From assembly GCA_035532735.1 (NCBI GenBank), contig DATKQM010000046.1, positions 61,484 to 125,483 on the forward strand: 64,000 nucleotides of DNA, in the 5' to 3' direction. Shown one piece after another: positions 35,789-44,404 of this stretch; within the stretch, counting starts at the first letter, position 1, and each line of letters starts with the position of its first letter. Position numbers and translations under genes: made by a program. The notes under the pieces were generated by a model. It was not told the DNA's origin and searched no databases. It saw only the letters and a list, made by a program, of their open reading frames with translations. This DNA is from Chersky-840 sp035532735. GTDB taxonomy: Bacteria; Actinomycetota; Acidimicrobiia; Acidimicrobiales; UBA8190.

Positions 35789-38239
35789 TCAAACCCCGAT
35801 GTCGACCTCCTTGGTGTCGGGACCGGCGATGAGCTCGTACTCGGGGTTCAAGATGGCCAACTGACCCTCCCATGCCCCGACCATTCCCTGGGCCACGAGG
35901 CGCGCCCCCTGCTGGATCCCCGGGATCCGGCGCCGGCCCTGGAAGACGAGGAGGATCGCCCCGGAGCCGTCGACGAGGGTGCACTCGAGGTTGGCCGTCG
36001 CCCCCCCGCTGGGCACCCGGACGGATTTGATCTTCCCGGCGACGCGCACGCGTTGACGCCACTGCGCGTCGCCGATGGGCGTGGTACCCGACACGTCGGT
36101 GGAGACCTCACCGGGGTGCCCCGAGGACCGCGGTGGACGGGTGGCGCCGTCGTCGTCGCGCGAGTCGGGGCCCTTGCTCCACCATCCCCCCGAAAGCTGG
36201 AACGGGACGATCGTGGCGTTCACATGGGGGAGATGCCCGACCGCAGCGGCGATGCGGTCGGCACTTCGGTCGTGAAGCAGGCGCCGCCAACCTGCTGCGA
36301 AGCCCCGGCGCGGCAGCAAGACGGTGAGCTCGGTGTCACCGTCTTGGGTGATCTGCGCGGCGAGCTCGAGAGCGGCGCGCGCCAGGCGCCGGTCCGGGCA
36401 GTCGATGATGTCGAGTGGAAGGCGCGACAAGCCGAGGCGGCTCCAGTCATGCTCCAACGCGGTCGCCTCGAGAGGGTCGACGGCGAAGTGCACGGCGCGG
36501 AGGTGGTCGGGCGACAGGGTGCGCGCGTACTGGATGGCCCGGGCCGTGGCCAGGTCCATCCGGTCGACGAGAACCACCACCACGTGATGACGGAGCACGG
36601 GAGCCTCACACGCCTGAGAGGCTCCGGCCTGGAGCTGTCCGTCCTCACGGACGTACTGCCGATGCAGGCGCAGGAGGACCATCACGCCGAGGGGCATGAG
36701 GACGACCACGACCCATGCGCCTTCGGTGAACTTCGTGACGGCGAAGATGAGCAGGACCACGAACGACAAGACCGCGGCCGTCCCGTTGATGGCCGCACCG
36801 CGCCGCCAGTGGGGCTCGCGGTGGGTCACGTGGTACTTGACCATGCCCGCCCCCGCCATGGTGAACCCGGTGAACACCCCGATGGCGTAGAGGGCGATCA
36901 GGTTGTCGAGCTTCGCATCGGTGACGAGCAGGATGGCCACCGAGACCACGGTGAGCACGATGATCCCCGTGGAGAACACGAGGCGGTGGCCGCGTCGGGT
37001 GAGTTGCCGGGGCAGGTAGGAGTCCTCGGCGGCGAAGCTGGCCAGGAAGGGGAACCCGGTGAAGCTGGTGTTGGCCGCCAGGACGAGGATGAACATGGTG
37101 CCGCCCTGGAGCGACAGATACAGAGCGTGGGCGAAGGCGCCGTGGCCGTAGACGTACTGGGCCACCTGGGCCAGGACCGTGGGGGTGCCCAGGACATAGG
37201 GCACGGGGTGCACGATGGCAGCCAACGCCGCGATGCCGAGCACGAGTGACCCCAGGACCAGGCTCATGAGCACGAGCGTGATGCGGGCGTTGCGGGACTC
37301 CGGCGGCCTGAAGACGCTGACGCCGTTGGAGATGGCCTCGGTGCCGGTCAGCGCCGAGCCTCCCGAGGCGAACGCCTTCATCACGATGAACACCGACGCG
37401 CCCAGGAGCAGGCCGTTGCCGGGCGTCCCGACATGCACAGCCCCCGAAGCGTGCAGCGAATGGGGGTGGAGATCCCCGAGGACCGCCTTGACCGAGCCGA
37501 CGATGATGAGCAGCGACATGTTGGCGATGAAGAAATAGGTCGGCACTGCGAAGACCCGTCCCGCCTCGCGGATGCCACGTAGGTTGGCGTAGGCGATGAG
37601 CACGACGAGGCCGACGGCGATCCACACCGTGGCTCCTCGCAAACTGGAAAACGCCGAGGTCAGCGCGTCCACCCCGGCCGCCACCGACACCGCCACCGTC
37701 AGCGTGTAGTCGATGAGGAGCGACACCGCCGCGATCTGGGCGATGTTGAGCCCGAAGTTCTCGCGCGCCACCACGTAGGCGCCGCCGGCTTTGGTGTAGA
37801 CCTTCACCACTTCGAGGTACGAGGCCGTCACGAACAGGAGCACGACGACGACGGCGATGGTGACAGGCACCACCAGCGCGAAGGCGGCGACGCCGATGTA
37901 CTTGACCAGCTGGACGAGGATCTGTTCGGTGGCATACGCCGAGGACGAGATGACGTCCGACGACAGCACGGCCAACGCGGTGGGCTTGCCGAGCCGTTCC
38001 ACCGACTGACGTTCGGTGGCCAGCGGTGGTCCCAGGACGGCGTTCTTGAACCGGTACCGGGCGTTCTCGGGGAGGTCGATGGCGTCGGGGGACCGGAGGG
38101 CCTCGGGGGCGACCCGGCGTCCCGGGGCCAACCCCGGGGCCCGGGGGGCCTCGGGGACGACGCTCGGTGCACTGCCTGGCGAGGCAGCTTCGCCTGCTCT
38201 GTGCACCGGTACCTCGCTCACGCCTTCAGGTAAGCACAT
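35789..38239 (-). CDS. KimA-like APC potassium transporter fused to a C-terminal OB-fold
   Basis: An 816-residue membrane protein. Residues about 75-560 are a 12-helix APC transporter with the KimA/YdaO-like start LSSDVISSSAYATEQILVQL and KAGGAYVVARENFG. KimA proteins are K+:H+ symporters. Residues about 570-700 look like the UspA-type cytoplasmic domain of KimA (VVVVLVDRMDLATARAIQYA). A linker then leads to an OB-fold (VRVAGKIKSVRVPSGGATAN to YELIAG), which in related actinobacteria is a separate small gene. ATG 38239 is used; GTG 38221 is the alternative. Divergent from two TrkA-type genes. The K+ substrate is inferred from family and context. Confidence 0.82.
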   Translation of the reverse strand: MCLPEGVSEVPVHRAGEAASPGSAPSVVPEAPRAPGLAPGRRVAPEALRSPDAIDLPENARYRFKNAVLGPPLATERQSVERLGKPTALAVLSSDVISSSAYATEQILVQLVKYIGVAAFALVVPVTIAVVVVLLFVTASYLEVVKVYTKAGGAYVVARENFGLNIAQIAAVSLLIDYTLTVAVSVAAGVDALTSAFSSLRGATVWIAVGLVVLIAYANLRGIREAGRVFAVPTYFFIANMSLLIIVGSVKAVLGDLHPHSLHASGAVHVGTPGNGLLLGASVFIVMKAFASGGSALTGTEAISNGVSVFRPPESRNARITLVLMSLVLGSLVLGIAALAAIVHPVPYVLGTPTVLAQVAQYVYGHGAFAHALYLSLQGGTMFILVLAANTSFTGFPFLASFAAEDSYLPRQLTRRGHRLVFSTGIIVLTVVSVAILLVTDAKLDNLIALYAIGVFTGFTMAGAGMVKYHVTHREPHWRRGAAINGTAAVLSFVVLLIFAVTKFTEGAWVVVVLMPLGVMVLLRLHRQYVREDGQLQAGASQACEAPVLRHHVVVVLVDRMDLATARAIQYARTLSPDHLRAVHFAVDPLEATALEHDWSRLGLSRLPLDIIDCPDRRLARAALELAAQITQDGDTELTVLLPRRGFAAGWRRLLHDRSADRIAAAVGHLPHVNATIVPFQLSGGWWSKGPDSRDDDGATRPPRSSGHPGEVSTDVSGTTPIGDAQWRQRVRVAGKIKSVRVPSGGATANLECTLVDGSGAILLVFQGRRRIPGIQQGARLVAQGMVGAWEGQLAILNPEYELIAGPDTKEVDIGV

Positions 38240-38274
38240 CCCGTGAGTTGTCCCGCGCTGCGATGCCGTGTTGC

Positions 38275-38973
38275 ATGGTGTCGGTGCACGTCGTCATCGT
38301 CGGTTGTGGGCGGGTGGGGTCGGGGCTCGCCATCCGACTGGTCGAACAGGGCCATACGGTGTCGATCATCGACAAGGCTTCACGCGCCTTTCGGCGCCTG
38401 CCTTCGGACTGGCCCGGGACACGGGTCGTGGGCTCGGGCTTCGACCGTGACGACCTCGACAAGGCCGGCGCCAAGCAAGCCGGTGCGCTCGCCGCGGTGA
38501 CCAGCGGGGACAACTCGAACATCCTGACGGCCCGGATAGCCCGGGAGAACTACGGCATCCACAGCGTCGTGGCCCGGATCTACGACCCCCGTCGGGCCGA
38601 GATCTACCAGCGGCTCGGGATCCCCACCGTCGCGACCGTGACGTGGACCATCGACCAGGTGATGCACCGGTTGCTCCCTGAAGCCGTCGTCGGGGAATGG
38701 AGCGACCCCTCAGGACACCTTGTCCTCGTCGAGCGCGTCCTTCCCGAGTCCTGGGCCGGAAAGGCCTTGCATGACCTCGGTATGCCCGGGAAGGTGAAGG
38801 TCGTCGCCGTCACCCGAGCCGGCATGCCTCGACTCGAAGTCACCGACCTCGTGGGCCAGGAGGGTGACGTCTTGCACCTGGCGGTCCTCAAGGACGCCGT
38901 CGGCGAGCTCGAGCACCGCTTCGACGGCGGGTCCGCACTCCCTGAGGGTCGCGCCTTCGGGACGGCGCGGTGA
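38275..38973 (+). CDS. ceoB: TrkA-type potassium-uptake regulator 1
   Basis: A 232-residue cytoplasmic regulator with an RCK N-domain (HVVIVGCGRVGSGLAIRLVE, NAD-binding GxGxxG) and an RCK C-domain (VERVLPESWAGKALHDLGMP). These proteins bind NAD(H) or ATP and gate K+ transporters. ATG 38275 is the first start in phase; GTG codons 3 and 9 nt later are alternatives. Its stop overlaps the second TrkA gene by 4 nt. The two-gene arrangement next to an APC transporter matches ceoB/ceoC of Mycobacterium. Confidence 0.9.
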   Translation: MVSVHVVIVGCGRVGSGLAIRLVEQGHTVSIIDKASRAFRRLPSDWPGTRVVGSGFDRDDLDKAGAKQAGALAAVTSGDNSNILTARIARENYGIHSVVARIYDPRRAEIYQRLGIPTVATVTWTIDQVMHRLLPEAVVGEWSDPSGHLVLVERVLPESWAGKALHDLGMPGKVKVVAVTRAGMPRLEVTDLVGQEGDVLHLAVLKDAVGELEHRFDGGSALPEGRAFGTAR

Positions 38974-39632
38974 AAGTCGCCATCGCCGGAGCCGGCAACG
39001 TGGGAACCGCCATTGCCAAGGACCTGGCCGCCAACGGTCACGACGTCTTGCTCATCGAGCGGGACCCCGACCTGGTGGAGAAACTGCGCCCCACGGTCGA
39101 CGTGACGTGGGTGGCGGCCGACGCGTGCGAGGTCGCATCGCTCGACGCAGCGGGCATGTCGCAGGTCGACGTGGCCGTGGCGGCCACCGGCGACGACGAG
39201 GACAACCTCGTGATCTCGTTGCTGGCCAAACAGGAATTCGCGGTTCCCCGAGTGGTGGCCAGAGTGAACCACCCCAGCAATCAATGGCTGTTCAACGAGT
39301 CGTGGGGAGTCGACATCTCGGTGTCGACTCCCCAACTCCTCACCGCCTTGGTCGAAGAAGCGGTCTCGGTCGGGTCGCTCGTCCGACTCCTTCAGTTCGA
39401 ACGGGGCAATGCCCATCTGGTCGAGGTGACCCTGGCCGAGAGCTCGCCCGCAGCCGGGACGTCGCTCGTCGATCTCCAGTTCCCCCGCGACGCCACGGTC
39501 GTGGCCGTGGTGCGCGGCGACCGGCTCGTGGTCCCCCGTGGCGACACCGTCCTCGACGCCGGGGACGAGGTCATGGTGCTCGTGACCGGAGAGGCGGAGA
39601 GGGCGGTCCAGCAACTCCTGGTGGGTGACTGA
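38970..39632 (+). CDS. ceoC: TrkA-type potassium-uptake regulator 2
   Basis: A 220-residue RCK protein: KVAIAGAGNVGTAIAKDLA with the acidic end of strand two in LLIERDPDLVE, AATGDDEDNLVISLLAK, and an RCK C-domain closing with LDAGDEVMVLVTGEAE. GTG 38970 overlaps the previous stop as GTGA. It probably forms a hetero-oligomer with the first regulator and acts on the divergently encoded transporter; that partnership is inferred from position. Confidence 0.92.
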   Translation: MKVAIAGAGNVGTAIAKDLAANGHDVLLIERDPDLVEKLRPTVDVTWVAADACEVASLDAAGMSQVDVAVAATGDDEDNLVISLLAKQEFAVPRVVARVNHPSNQWLFNESWGVDISVSTPQLLTALVEEAVSVGSLVRLLQFERGNAHLVEVTLAESSPAAGTSLVDLQFPRDATVVAVVRGDRLVVPRGDTVLDAGDEVMVLVTGEAERAVQQLLVGD

Positions 39633-39663
39633 GGCCTGGTCCCGGGTCGAGGTGTCGCCCCCG

Positions 39664-39669
39664 TACAAT
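39664..39669 (+). promoter_or_regulatory. -10 box, likely leaderless promoter of the HAD gene
   Basis: TACAAT, close to the consensus TATAAT, ends 7 nt before ATG 39677 with no Shine-Dalgarno. Confidence 0.55.
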
Positions 39670-39676
39670 TCCAGCC

Positions 39677-40468
39677 ATGGAGGCGGCTTTCTTCGATCTC
39701 GACAAGACCATCATCGCTCGGGCGTCGATGGCCGCCTTCGGCCACCATTTCTACCGTGGTGGTCTGATCTCCCGGGCCACGGTGGTGCGCGCCCTCACGT
39801 CACAGCTCGTGTACCTGCATCTCGGTGCCAGTGAGCAGAAGCTGGCGAAGATCCGTGAGTCGGTGTTGAAGCTCACATGTGGCTGGGACCAGGGCGAGGT
39901 GTCGCGGATCGTACGTGAGACCCTCGACGAAGTCGTCGAGCCCATCATCTACGCCGAGGCACTCGAGCTCCTCGAGCAACACCACGCCTCGGGGCGAAAG
40001 ACGTACCTGGTCTCGGCGTCACCCGAGGAGATCGTTCAGCCCCTGGCGGAGTACCTCGGCGTGGACGGTGCCATCGCCAGCCGGGCCGTGGTGGACCTCG
40101 ACGGGCGCTACACCGGGGAGATGGCGTTCTACGCCTACGGGCCCTTCAAGGCCGAGGCCATGCGGGACCTGGCGCTGTTCGAGGGCATCGACTTGGCCGC
40201 GTCCTATGCCTACTCGGACTCCTACACCGACGTCCCGATGCTCGAGGCGGTCGGCCACCCTGTCGTGGTCAATCCCGACCGTGTCCTGGCACGACTGGCG
40301 CGCGACCGGGACTGGGAGACGCTGCAGTTCTCCCGACCGGTTCGACTCCGCGACCGCGTGCCCGTGCCCAATCTTCCGACGGCAGCCGCGTTGACCGGGG
40401 TGGCGCTCGCCGCCACGGGTGCCGCAGTGCTCGTCAGGCGGTACGGGCACAGAGAGGCCCGCGCCTAG
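39677..40468 (+). CDS. HAD-superfamily IB phosphatase with C-terminal helix
   Basis: A 263-residue phosphohydrolase. Motif I is AAFFDLDKTII, motif II lies in YLVSASPEE, the motif III Lys in GPFKAEAM and motif IV is AYSDSYTDVPMLEAVG. Members of the IB family include phosphoserine phosphatase-like enzymes and lysophosphatidate phosphatases; the substrate here is unknown. A hydrophobic stretch near the end (AALTGVALAATGAAVLV) suggests membrane attachment. Confidence 0.88.
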   Translation: MEAAFFDLDKTIIARASMAAFGHHFYRGGLISRATVVRALTSQLVYLHLGASEQKLAKIRESVLKLTCGWDQGEVSRIVRETLDEVVEPIIYAEALELLEQHHASGRKTYLVSASPEEIVQPLAEYLGVDGAIASRAVVDLDGRYTGEMAFYAYGPFKAEAMRDLALFEGIDLAASYAYSDSYTDVPMLEAVGHPVVVNPDRVLARLARDRDWETLQFSRPVRLRDRVPVPNLPTAAALTGVALAATGAAVLVRRYGHREARA

Positions 40469-40474
40469 GTTTGA

Positions 40475-40549
40475 TCAGGCTTCGCGCAGCCGCTTGGCGG
40501 CGATGAGGCCCAGACCGACGAGGATGGCGAGGATCAGCAGCTTCTTCAC
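40475..40549 (-). CDS. 24-residue membrane peptide, DLW-39-like
   Basis: GTG 40549 to TGA 40475 encodes a peptide that begins MKKLLILAILVG and ends AAKRLREA: a short basic start, one hydrophobic helix and a basic end. It resembles the first half of the small actinobacterial DLW-39 family but lacks its C-terminal DLW part. A TAGGAT box lies 8 nt before the GTG. It fills the gap between the HAD gene (convergent) and the sigma factor. The size is below what statistics alone would support; the promoter and amphipathic pattern are the reason for the call. Confidence 0.5.
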   Translation of the reverse strand: MKKLLILAILVGLGLIAAKRLREA

Positions 40550-40557
40550 GAGGCTGG

Positions 40558-40563
40558 ATCCTA
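40558..40563 (-). promoter_or_regulatory. -10 box before the 24-residue peptide
   Basis: TAGGAT on the minus strand, 8 nt before GTG 40549. Confidence 0.4.
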
Positions 40564-40634
40564 CCCACGCCGGGGTGGCCCCTCGTCCCGAGGCCCTGAC
40601 CAGGGACGGCGCCGGTTGGGCCGCGTGGAGATGT

Positions 40635-41573
40635 TCAGACGGTCAGCAGGTCGCGAGCGCCGGTGTCCGATGACGGATGACGCAACTTCGACATGGCCCG
40701 CGCCTCGATCTGACGGATCCGTTCCCGGGTGAGGTTGAAGTGCTCACCCACCTCCTCCAAGGTCCGCGGCTCACCGCGGTCGAGCCCGAACCGCAACCGG
40801 AGAATCTCCCGTTCTCGTTCGTCGAGCGGCGACAGGAGTCTGTTGATCTCGTCGGGCAACAGTGACGTGGCGGCGACGTCGAAGGGTGACTCGACCGAGC
40901 GGTCCTCGACGACGTCACCCAGCTCGGCGTCTCCGTCCTCGCGTAGTGGCTCGGACAGCGAGAGGGGCTCGGCGCGAAAACGCAGCGCCTCGATGAGCTT
41001 GTCCTCGGGCAGCTCGACCTCGGCTCCGAGCTCGGCCAGGGTGGCCGGACGGCCGAACTTCAACTCGAGTCGGGCCTGGGCCTTCTGGACGCGGGCCAGG
41101 GTGTCGCCGGCATGGACCGGGAGCCGGATCGTCCTTCCCGTGTTGGCGATGCCGCGGGTGATCGCCTGACGGATCCACCACGTGGCGTACGTGGAGAATT
41201 TGAAGCCCTTGCGCCAGTCGAACTTCTCCACGGCGTGCATCAGGCCCAAGTTCCCCTCCTGGATGAGATCGAGGAGGGGGAGCCCCGATGCCTGGTACTT
41301 CTTGGCGATCGACACCACCAGCCGAAGGTTCGACTGGACGAACGTCTGTTGGGCCTGTTCGCCGGTCTGGAGCTTTCGTTTCAGCTCACGGCGTTTGGCG
41401 GGCGTGAGGTCCTTGATCTTCGTCGCCAGGTCGAGCTCGGCGGCCCGCCCACCCTCGATGGTCTGAGCCAGGCGAACCTCGTCGTCCTTGGTGAGCAAGG
41501 GGTATTGCCCGATATCGGTCAGGTAGAGCCGGACCAGATCTTCCTCGTCGCGCTCGACGCGCTCCTTTGCCAA
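40635..41573 (-). CDS. Sigma-70 family factor, group 1/2 (SigA/SigB type)
   Basis: A 312-residue sigma factor with regions 1.2 to 4. Region 1.2 is DEEDLVRLYLTDIGQYPLLT. Region 2 includes QSNLRLVVSIAKKYQASGLP and FSTYATWWIRQAITR. Region 3 runs from RTIRLPVHAGDTL, and region 4 ends NLTRERIRQIEARAMSKLRH. No region 1.1 is present. Either the primary sigma factor in a short form or a close stationary-phase relative. The start is TTG 41573 with AAGGG 8 nt upstream. A promoter with TACACT may lie around 41660. Confidence 0.92.
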   Translation of the reverse strand: MAKERVERDEEDLVRLYLTDIGQYPLLTKDDEVRLAQTIEGGRAAELDLATKIKDLTPAKRRELKRKLQTGEQAQQTFVQSNLRLVVSIAKKYQASGLPLLDLIQEGNLGLMHAVEKFDWRKGFKFSTYATWWIRQAITRGIANTGRTIRLPVHAGDTLARVQKAQARLELKFGRPATLAELGAEVELPEDKLIEALRFRAEPLSLSEPLREDGDAELGDVVEDRSVESPFDVAATSLLPDEINRLLSPLDEREREILRLRFGLDRGEPRTLEEVGEHFNLTRERIRQIEARAMSKLRHPSSDTGARDLLTV

Positions 41574-41726
41574 CGTCTCAACCCTTCGTCGGAACCCTCC
41601 GGCGATCCCTGCCGGTGGTCGAGGTCTTGGGGCAACGCATGCAATTCACCTGTGGATATCAGTGTAACGACAGCGTCAAGACCTGAGCCTTGGAAATGAC
41701 TCTCTCGGCGACTGCGTAGACCTCGT

Positions 41727-41746
41727 GGGGACCTTCGTCGGTCCCC
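41727..41746 (-). terminator. Hairpin downstream of the nadE operon
   Basis: GGGGACC-ttcgtc-GGTCCCC forms a perfect 7-bp stem about 45 nt after the stop at 41791 on the minus strand. It lacks a T-run, like other hairpins in this window. Confidence 0.5.
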
Positions 41747-41790
41747 TCGGCTCGGCGCGGCCGAACCGCAAGATCACCTCGCGAGCCGGA

Positions 41791-42531
41791 TCAGACCGAC
41801 GAGGGCTTGGGCGCGGTCTGCGCGGCGTCGGGCCCGAGGGGCCACGGCACGAGCCCGGCCCCTGTTCCCGCGATCATGGCCTCGAGGCGCTGCTGGTGAC
41901 CGGTGACCACAGCGACGTCGTGGGGACGTCGCAACAGGGTCTGGGTCAAAGCCTCGAGCGCCTGCCACTCCTCGATCTCGTCGCGCAGGACGAGCCGCAG
42001 ACATCGGGTCATGGGGGCGTCGGCGACCGGCGAGACCCGTCGGAGGTGCAGGGTGTACCCCGTGACCAACCGGGCCAGGACCACCCGGCCGATACCCACC
42101 AGACGCGGCAGCGTGCCACGCGCGGGGATGTCGAGGGTACCACCGCGAGACACGGCACTCCCGTCCGCGTCCCGATCACCATCGGGATCCGCACCGGCCA
42201 TGACCGCCAACATCCGGTCCACCTCGGGGCTCGGGGCCACCATCAACGCGTCAGCGTCGACGAAATCGAGCGCGGGGAGCCGATCGGCGAACAGTTCCGC
42301 GTGCCAGGCGTGTTGTTGGCTGAACACGTCGAACACCATCTGCGCTTCGGGCACCGGCTCGGAGGCGACCCACGAGCCGAGGATCTCGAAGAGCTGATGC
42401 TCGACCCATTGGTACGAGCCGACGAGCCGCCCCAGCGCGTCGAGGGACAATGACGTGGCTCCCGACGCGGCCACGCCATCGAGAGGTCCCCCGCCCATGG
42501 CGAGGGCGGCCGCATCGAACCGGTCAGGCAC
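41791..42531 (-). CDS. Unknown helical protein, possibly ferritin-like
   Basis: A 246-residue protein. I do not recognise a named family. It is predicted largely helical, with QWVEHQLFEILGSWVASEPV, QHAWHAELFADRLP and LRLVLRDEIEEWQALEALTQ; the spacing of His, Glu and Asp resembles ferritin-like four-helix bundles but no clear ExxH pair set is visible. GTG 42531 has GGAGG 8 nt upstream and overlaps the nadE stop by 8 nt, so it is co-translated with nadE. A hairpin follows its stop. Confidence 0.7.
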   Translation of the reverse strand: MPDRFDAAALAMGGGPLDGVAASGATSLSLDALGRLVGSYQWVEHQLFEILGSWVASEPVPEAQMVFDVFSQQHAWHAELFADRLPALDFVDADALMVAPSPEVDRMLAVMAGADPDGDRDADGSAVSRGGTLDIPARGTLPRLVGIGRVVLARLVTGYTLHLRRVSPVADAPMTRCLRLVLRDEIEEWQALEALTQTLLRRPHDVAVVTGHQQRLEAMIAGTGAGLVPWPLGPDAAQTAPKPSSV

Positions 42532-44353
42532 GGCGAGCCCCTCCACCGTCACCGTGGGGCCGAGGGGCCGTCGGCGTCGTCTCGGGCGCCGGGTCGCGGT
42601 ACCGGTTGGTGATCGGCATGCGCCGATCCTTGCCGAACGCCTTGGCCGTGATGCGGACGCCAGGTGGGGATTGCCGGCGCTTGTACTCGGCCCCGTCAAC
42701 AAGTGAGGCCACCCTGGCCACGAGCTCAGGGGCATATCCGCTGCCCACCACATCGGCGATCGACCGGTCGTGGAGCACGAGCGCCTCGAGCAGCGGGTCG
42801 AGGACCTCATAGGGGGGCAGGCTCTGGTCGTCGCGCTGGTCGGGGCGCAACTCAGCCGACGGCGCCTTGGTCAACACGGCCTCGGGGACGAGCTCCACAC
42901 CCGCCCGGGCGTTGCGATACCGACACAGCCGGTAGACGAGAGTCTTGGGGACGTCCTTGATCACCGCGAAGCCACCCGCAGAGTCGCCGTACAACGTCGA
43001 ATACCCCGTGGCGAGCTCGCTCTTGTTGCCGGTCGTGAGGACGATCCATCCCCGGGCGTTGGAGACCGCCATGAGCACCACCCCACGAATCCGCGACTGG
43101 AGGTTCTCATCGGTGAGGCCTACCGGAGGACCACCCAGAGCGGCCGTGAGGACGGTCGTGAAGGCGGAATGGGCGGCTTCGATGGGCACATTGGTGAGGT
43201 CGATCCCCAGGCGCTGCGCCAAGGCGTCGGCATCGGTGATCGAACCCGCGCTCGAATAGCGCGACGGCATCGACAAGCCGTGCACGTGATCGGCGCCGAG
43301 GGCGTCCACCGCCACGGCCGCCACGAGCGACGAGTCGACACCCCCCGACAGGCCGATCACCGCATCGGTGAAGCCGTTCTTCTTGAGGTAGTCGCGCGTG
43401 CCCAACACGAGCGCCTCGTACACCTCGGCCTCCTCCTCGAGTGGCGCCGGCGGGGTCGGCTGCGGTCGAGGGGCGGGATCACGAGGGCCGGGGCTCACCA
43501 CCGTCACCGGGAGGACGGGGTCAGAACTCTCGGTGGGAACAGGGATATCGATCAGGAGCGACGCTTCCACGAACCTCGGCGCCGAGGCTACGACGGTGCC
43601 GGCCGCGTCCATGACGAACGAGCCACCGTCGAAAACGAGCTCGTCCTGGCCGCCGACCTGGTTGACATAGGCGATCGCGCACCGGGCTTCTGCTACCCGT
43701 TGGCGCGACACCGCGAGCCGATCGACCTCTCGACCCATCGCATACGGCGAGGCGTTGATGTTCACCACCAGTTGGGCGCCACCCATCGCCTGGGACGCCA
43801 CCGGCCCGTCGGAAAACCAGAGGTCCTCGCAGATCGACACACCGACGGGCATCCCGGCGATCTCGTAGAGCTCGATGTCGGTCGTTCCCGGTGCGAACCA
43901 ACGTTCTTCGTCGAACACGCCGTAGTTGGGAAGGCGACGCTTGTGGTACACGCCGAGCACGCTGCCGGCCACACACACCGCCACGGCGTTACGAAGACGA
44001 CGAGGCGCCCCCCGGATGGCGGCCTCTCTGGCCACCGCTCCTGCACCTGTGGCACGGGCCACCGCGTCGTCGAGGTCCCCGTTCCCCACGACGTCGACGA
44101 ACCCGACCAGGGCCACGCAGTCGGAGGTCGCCGCGGCCACCTTCTCGAGCGCGGCCAGGTTGTGGGCCACGAAAGCGGGCTTCAGTAGGAGGTCTTCGGG
44201 CGGGTACCCGGTGATGGCGAGCTCAGGGAAGGCCGCCACGTCGGCACCCTCCGCCTCGACGCGCATCAGGGACTCGATGATGCGCTGGGCATTGCCGTCC
44301 ACCTCGCCCACGACGGTGTCGAGCTGACACAAAGCCAAACGCAGGTGGGACAC
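42524..44353 (-). CDS. nadE: Glutamine-dependent NAD+ synthetase
   Basis: Final step of NAD synthesis, amidating nicotinate adenine dinucleotide with glutamine. The N-terminal nitrilase domain (residues 1-280) has the triad Glu in AAFPELAITGYPPEDLL, Lys in YHKRRLPNYGVFDE and Cys in VSICEDLWF. The synthetase domain has the PP-loop VIGLSGGVDSSLVAAV, GLTDENLQSRIRG and TTGNKSELATGYSTLYGD. 609 residues is normal for the two-domain type. GTG 44353 lies 6 nt after TAAGAT with no ribosome site. Divergent from glnE. Confidence 0.96.
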   Translation of the reverse strand: MSHLRLALCQLDTVVGEVDGNAQRIIESLMRVEAEGADVAAFPELAITGYPPEDLLLKPAFVAHNLAALEKVAAATSDCVALVGFVDVVGNGDLDDAVARATGAGAVAREAAIRGAPRRLRNAVAVCVAGSVLGVYHKRRLPNYGVFDEERWFAPGTTDIELYEIAGMPVGVSICEDLWFSDGPVASQAMGGAQLVVNINASPYAMGREVDRLAVSRQRVAEARCAIAYVNQVGGQDELVFDGGSFVMDAAGTVVASAPRFVEASLLIDIPVPTESSDPVLPVTVVSPGPRDPAPRPQPTPPAPLEEEAEVYEALVLGTRDYLKKNGFTDAVIGLSGGVDSSLVAAVAVDALGADHVHGLSMPSRYSSAGSITDADALAQRLGIDLTNVPIEAAHSAFTTVLTAALGGPPVGLTDENLQSRIRGVVLMAVSNARGWIVLTTGNKSELATGYSTLYGDSAGGFAVIKDVPKTLVYRLCRYRNARAGVELVPEAVLTKAPSAELRPDQRDDQSLPPYEVLDPLLEALVLHDRSIADVVGSGYAPELVARVASLVDGAEYKRRQSPPGVRITAKAFGKDRRMPITNRYRDPAPETTPTAPRPHGDGGGARRA

Positions 44354-44359
44354 AGAGAA

Positions 44360-44365
44360 ATCTTA
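44360..44365 (-). promoter_or_regulatory. -10 box, likely leaderless promoter of nadE
   Basis: TAAGAT on the minus strand ends 6 nt before GTG 44353. The 51-bp gap to glnE must hold both divergent promoters. Confidence 0.45.
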
Positions 44366-44404
44366 CCGGCACCCTTCCTGTGCCTCGCCTGGCATGCTGC
44401 GGAG

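Noticed and set aside
38222..38274. c-di-AMP (ydaO-type) riboswitch for the KimA-like gene
   Set aside because: Only about 35 bp separate the divergent starts, too short for the riboswitch, and none of its conserved elements are present.
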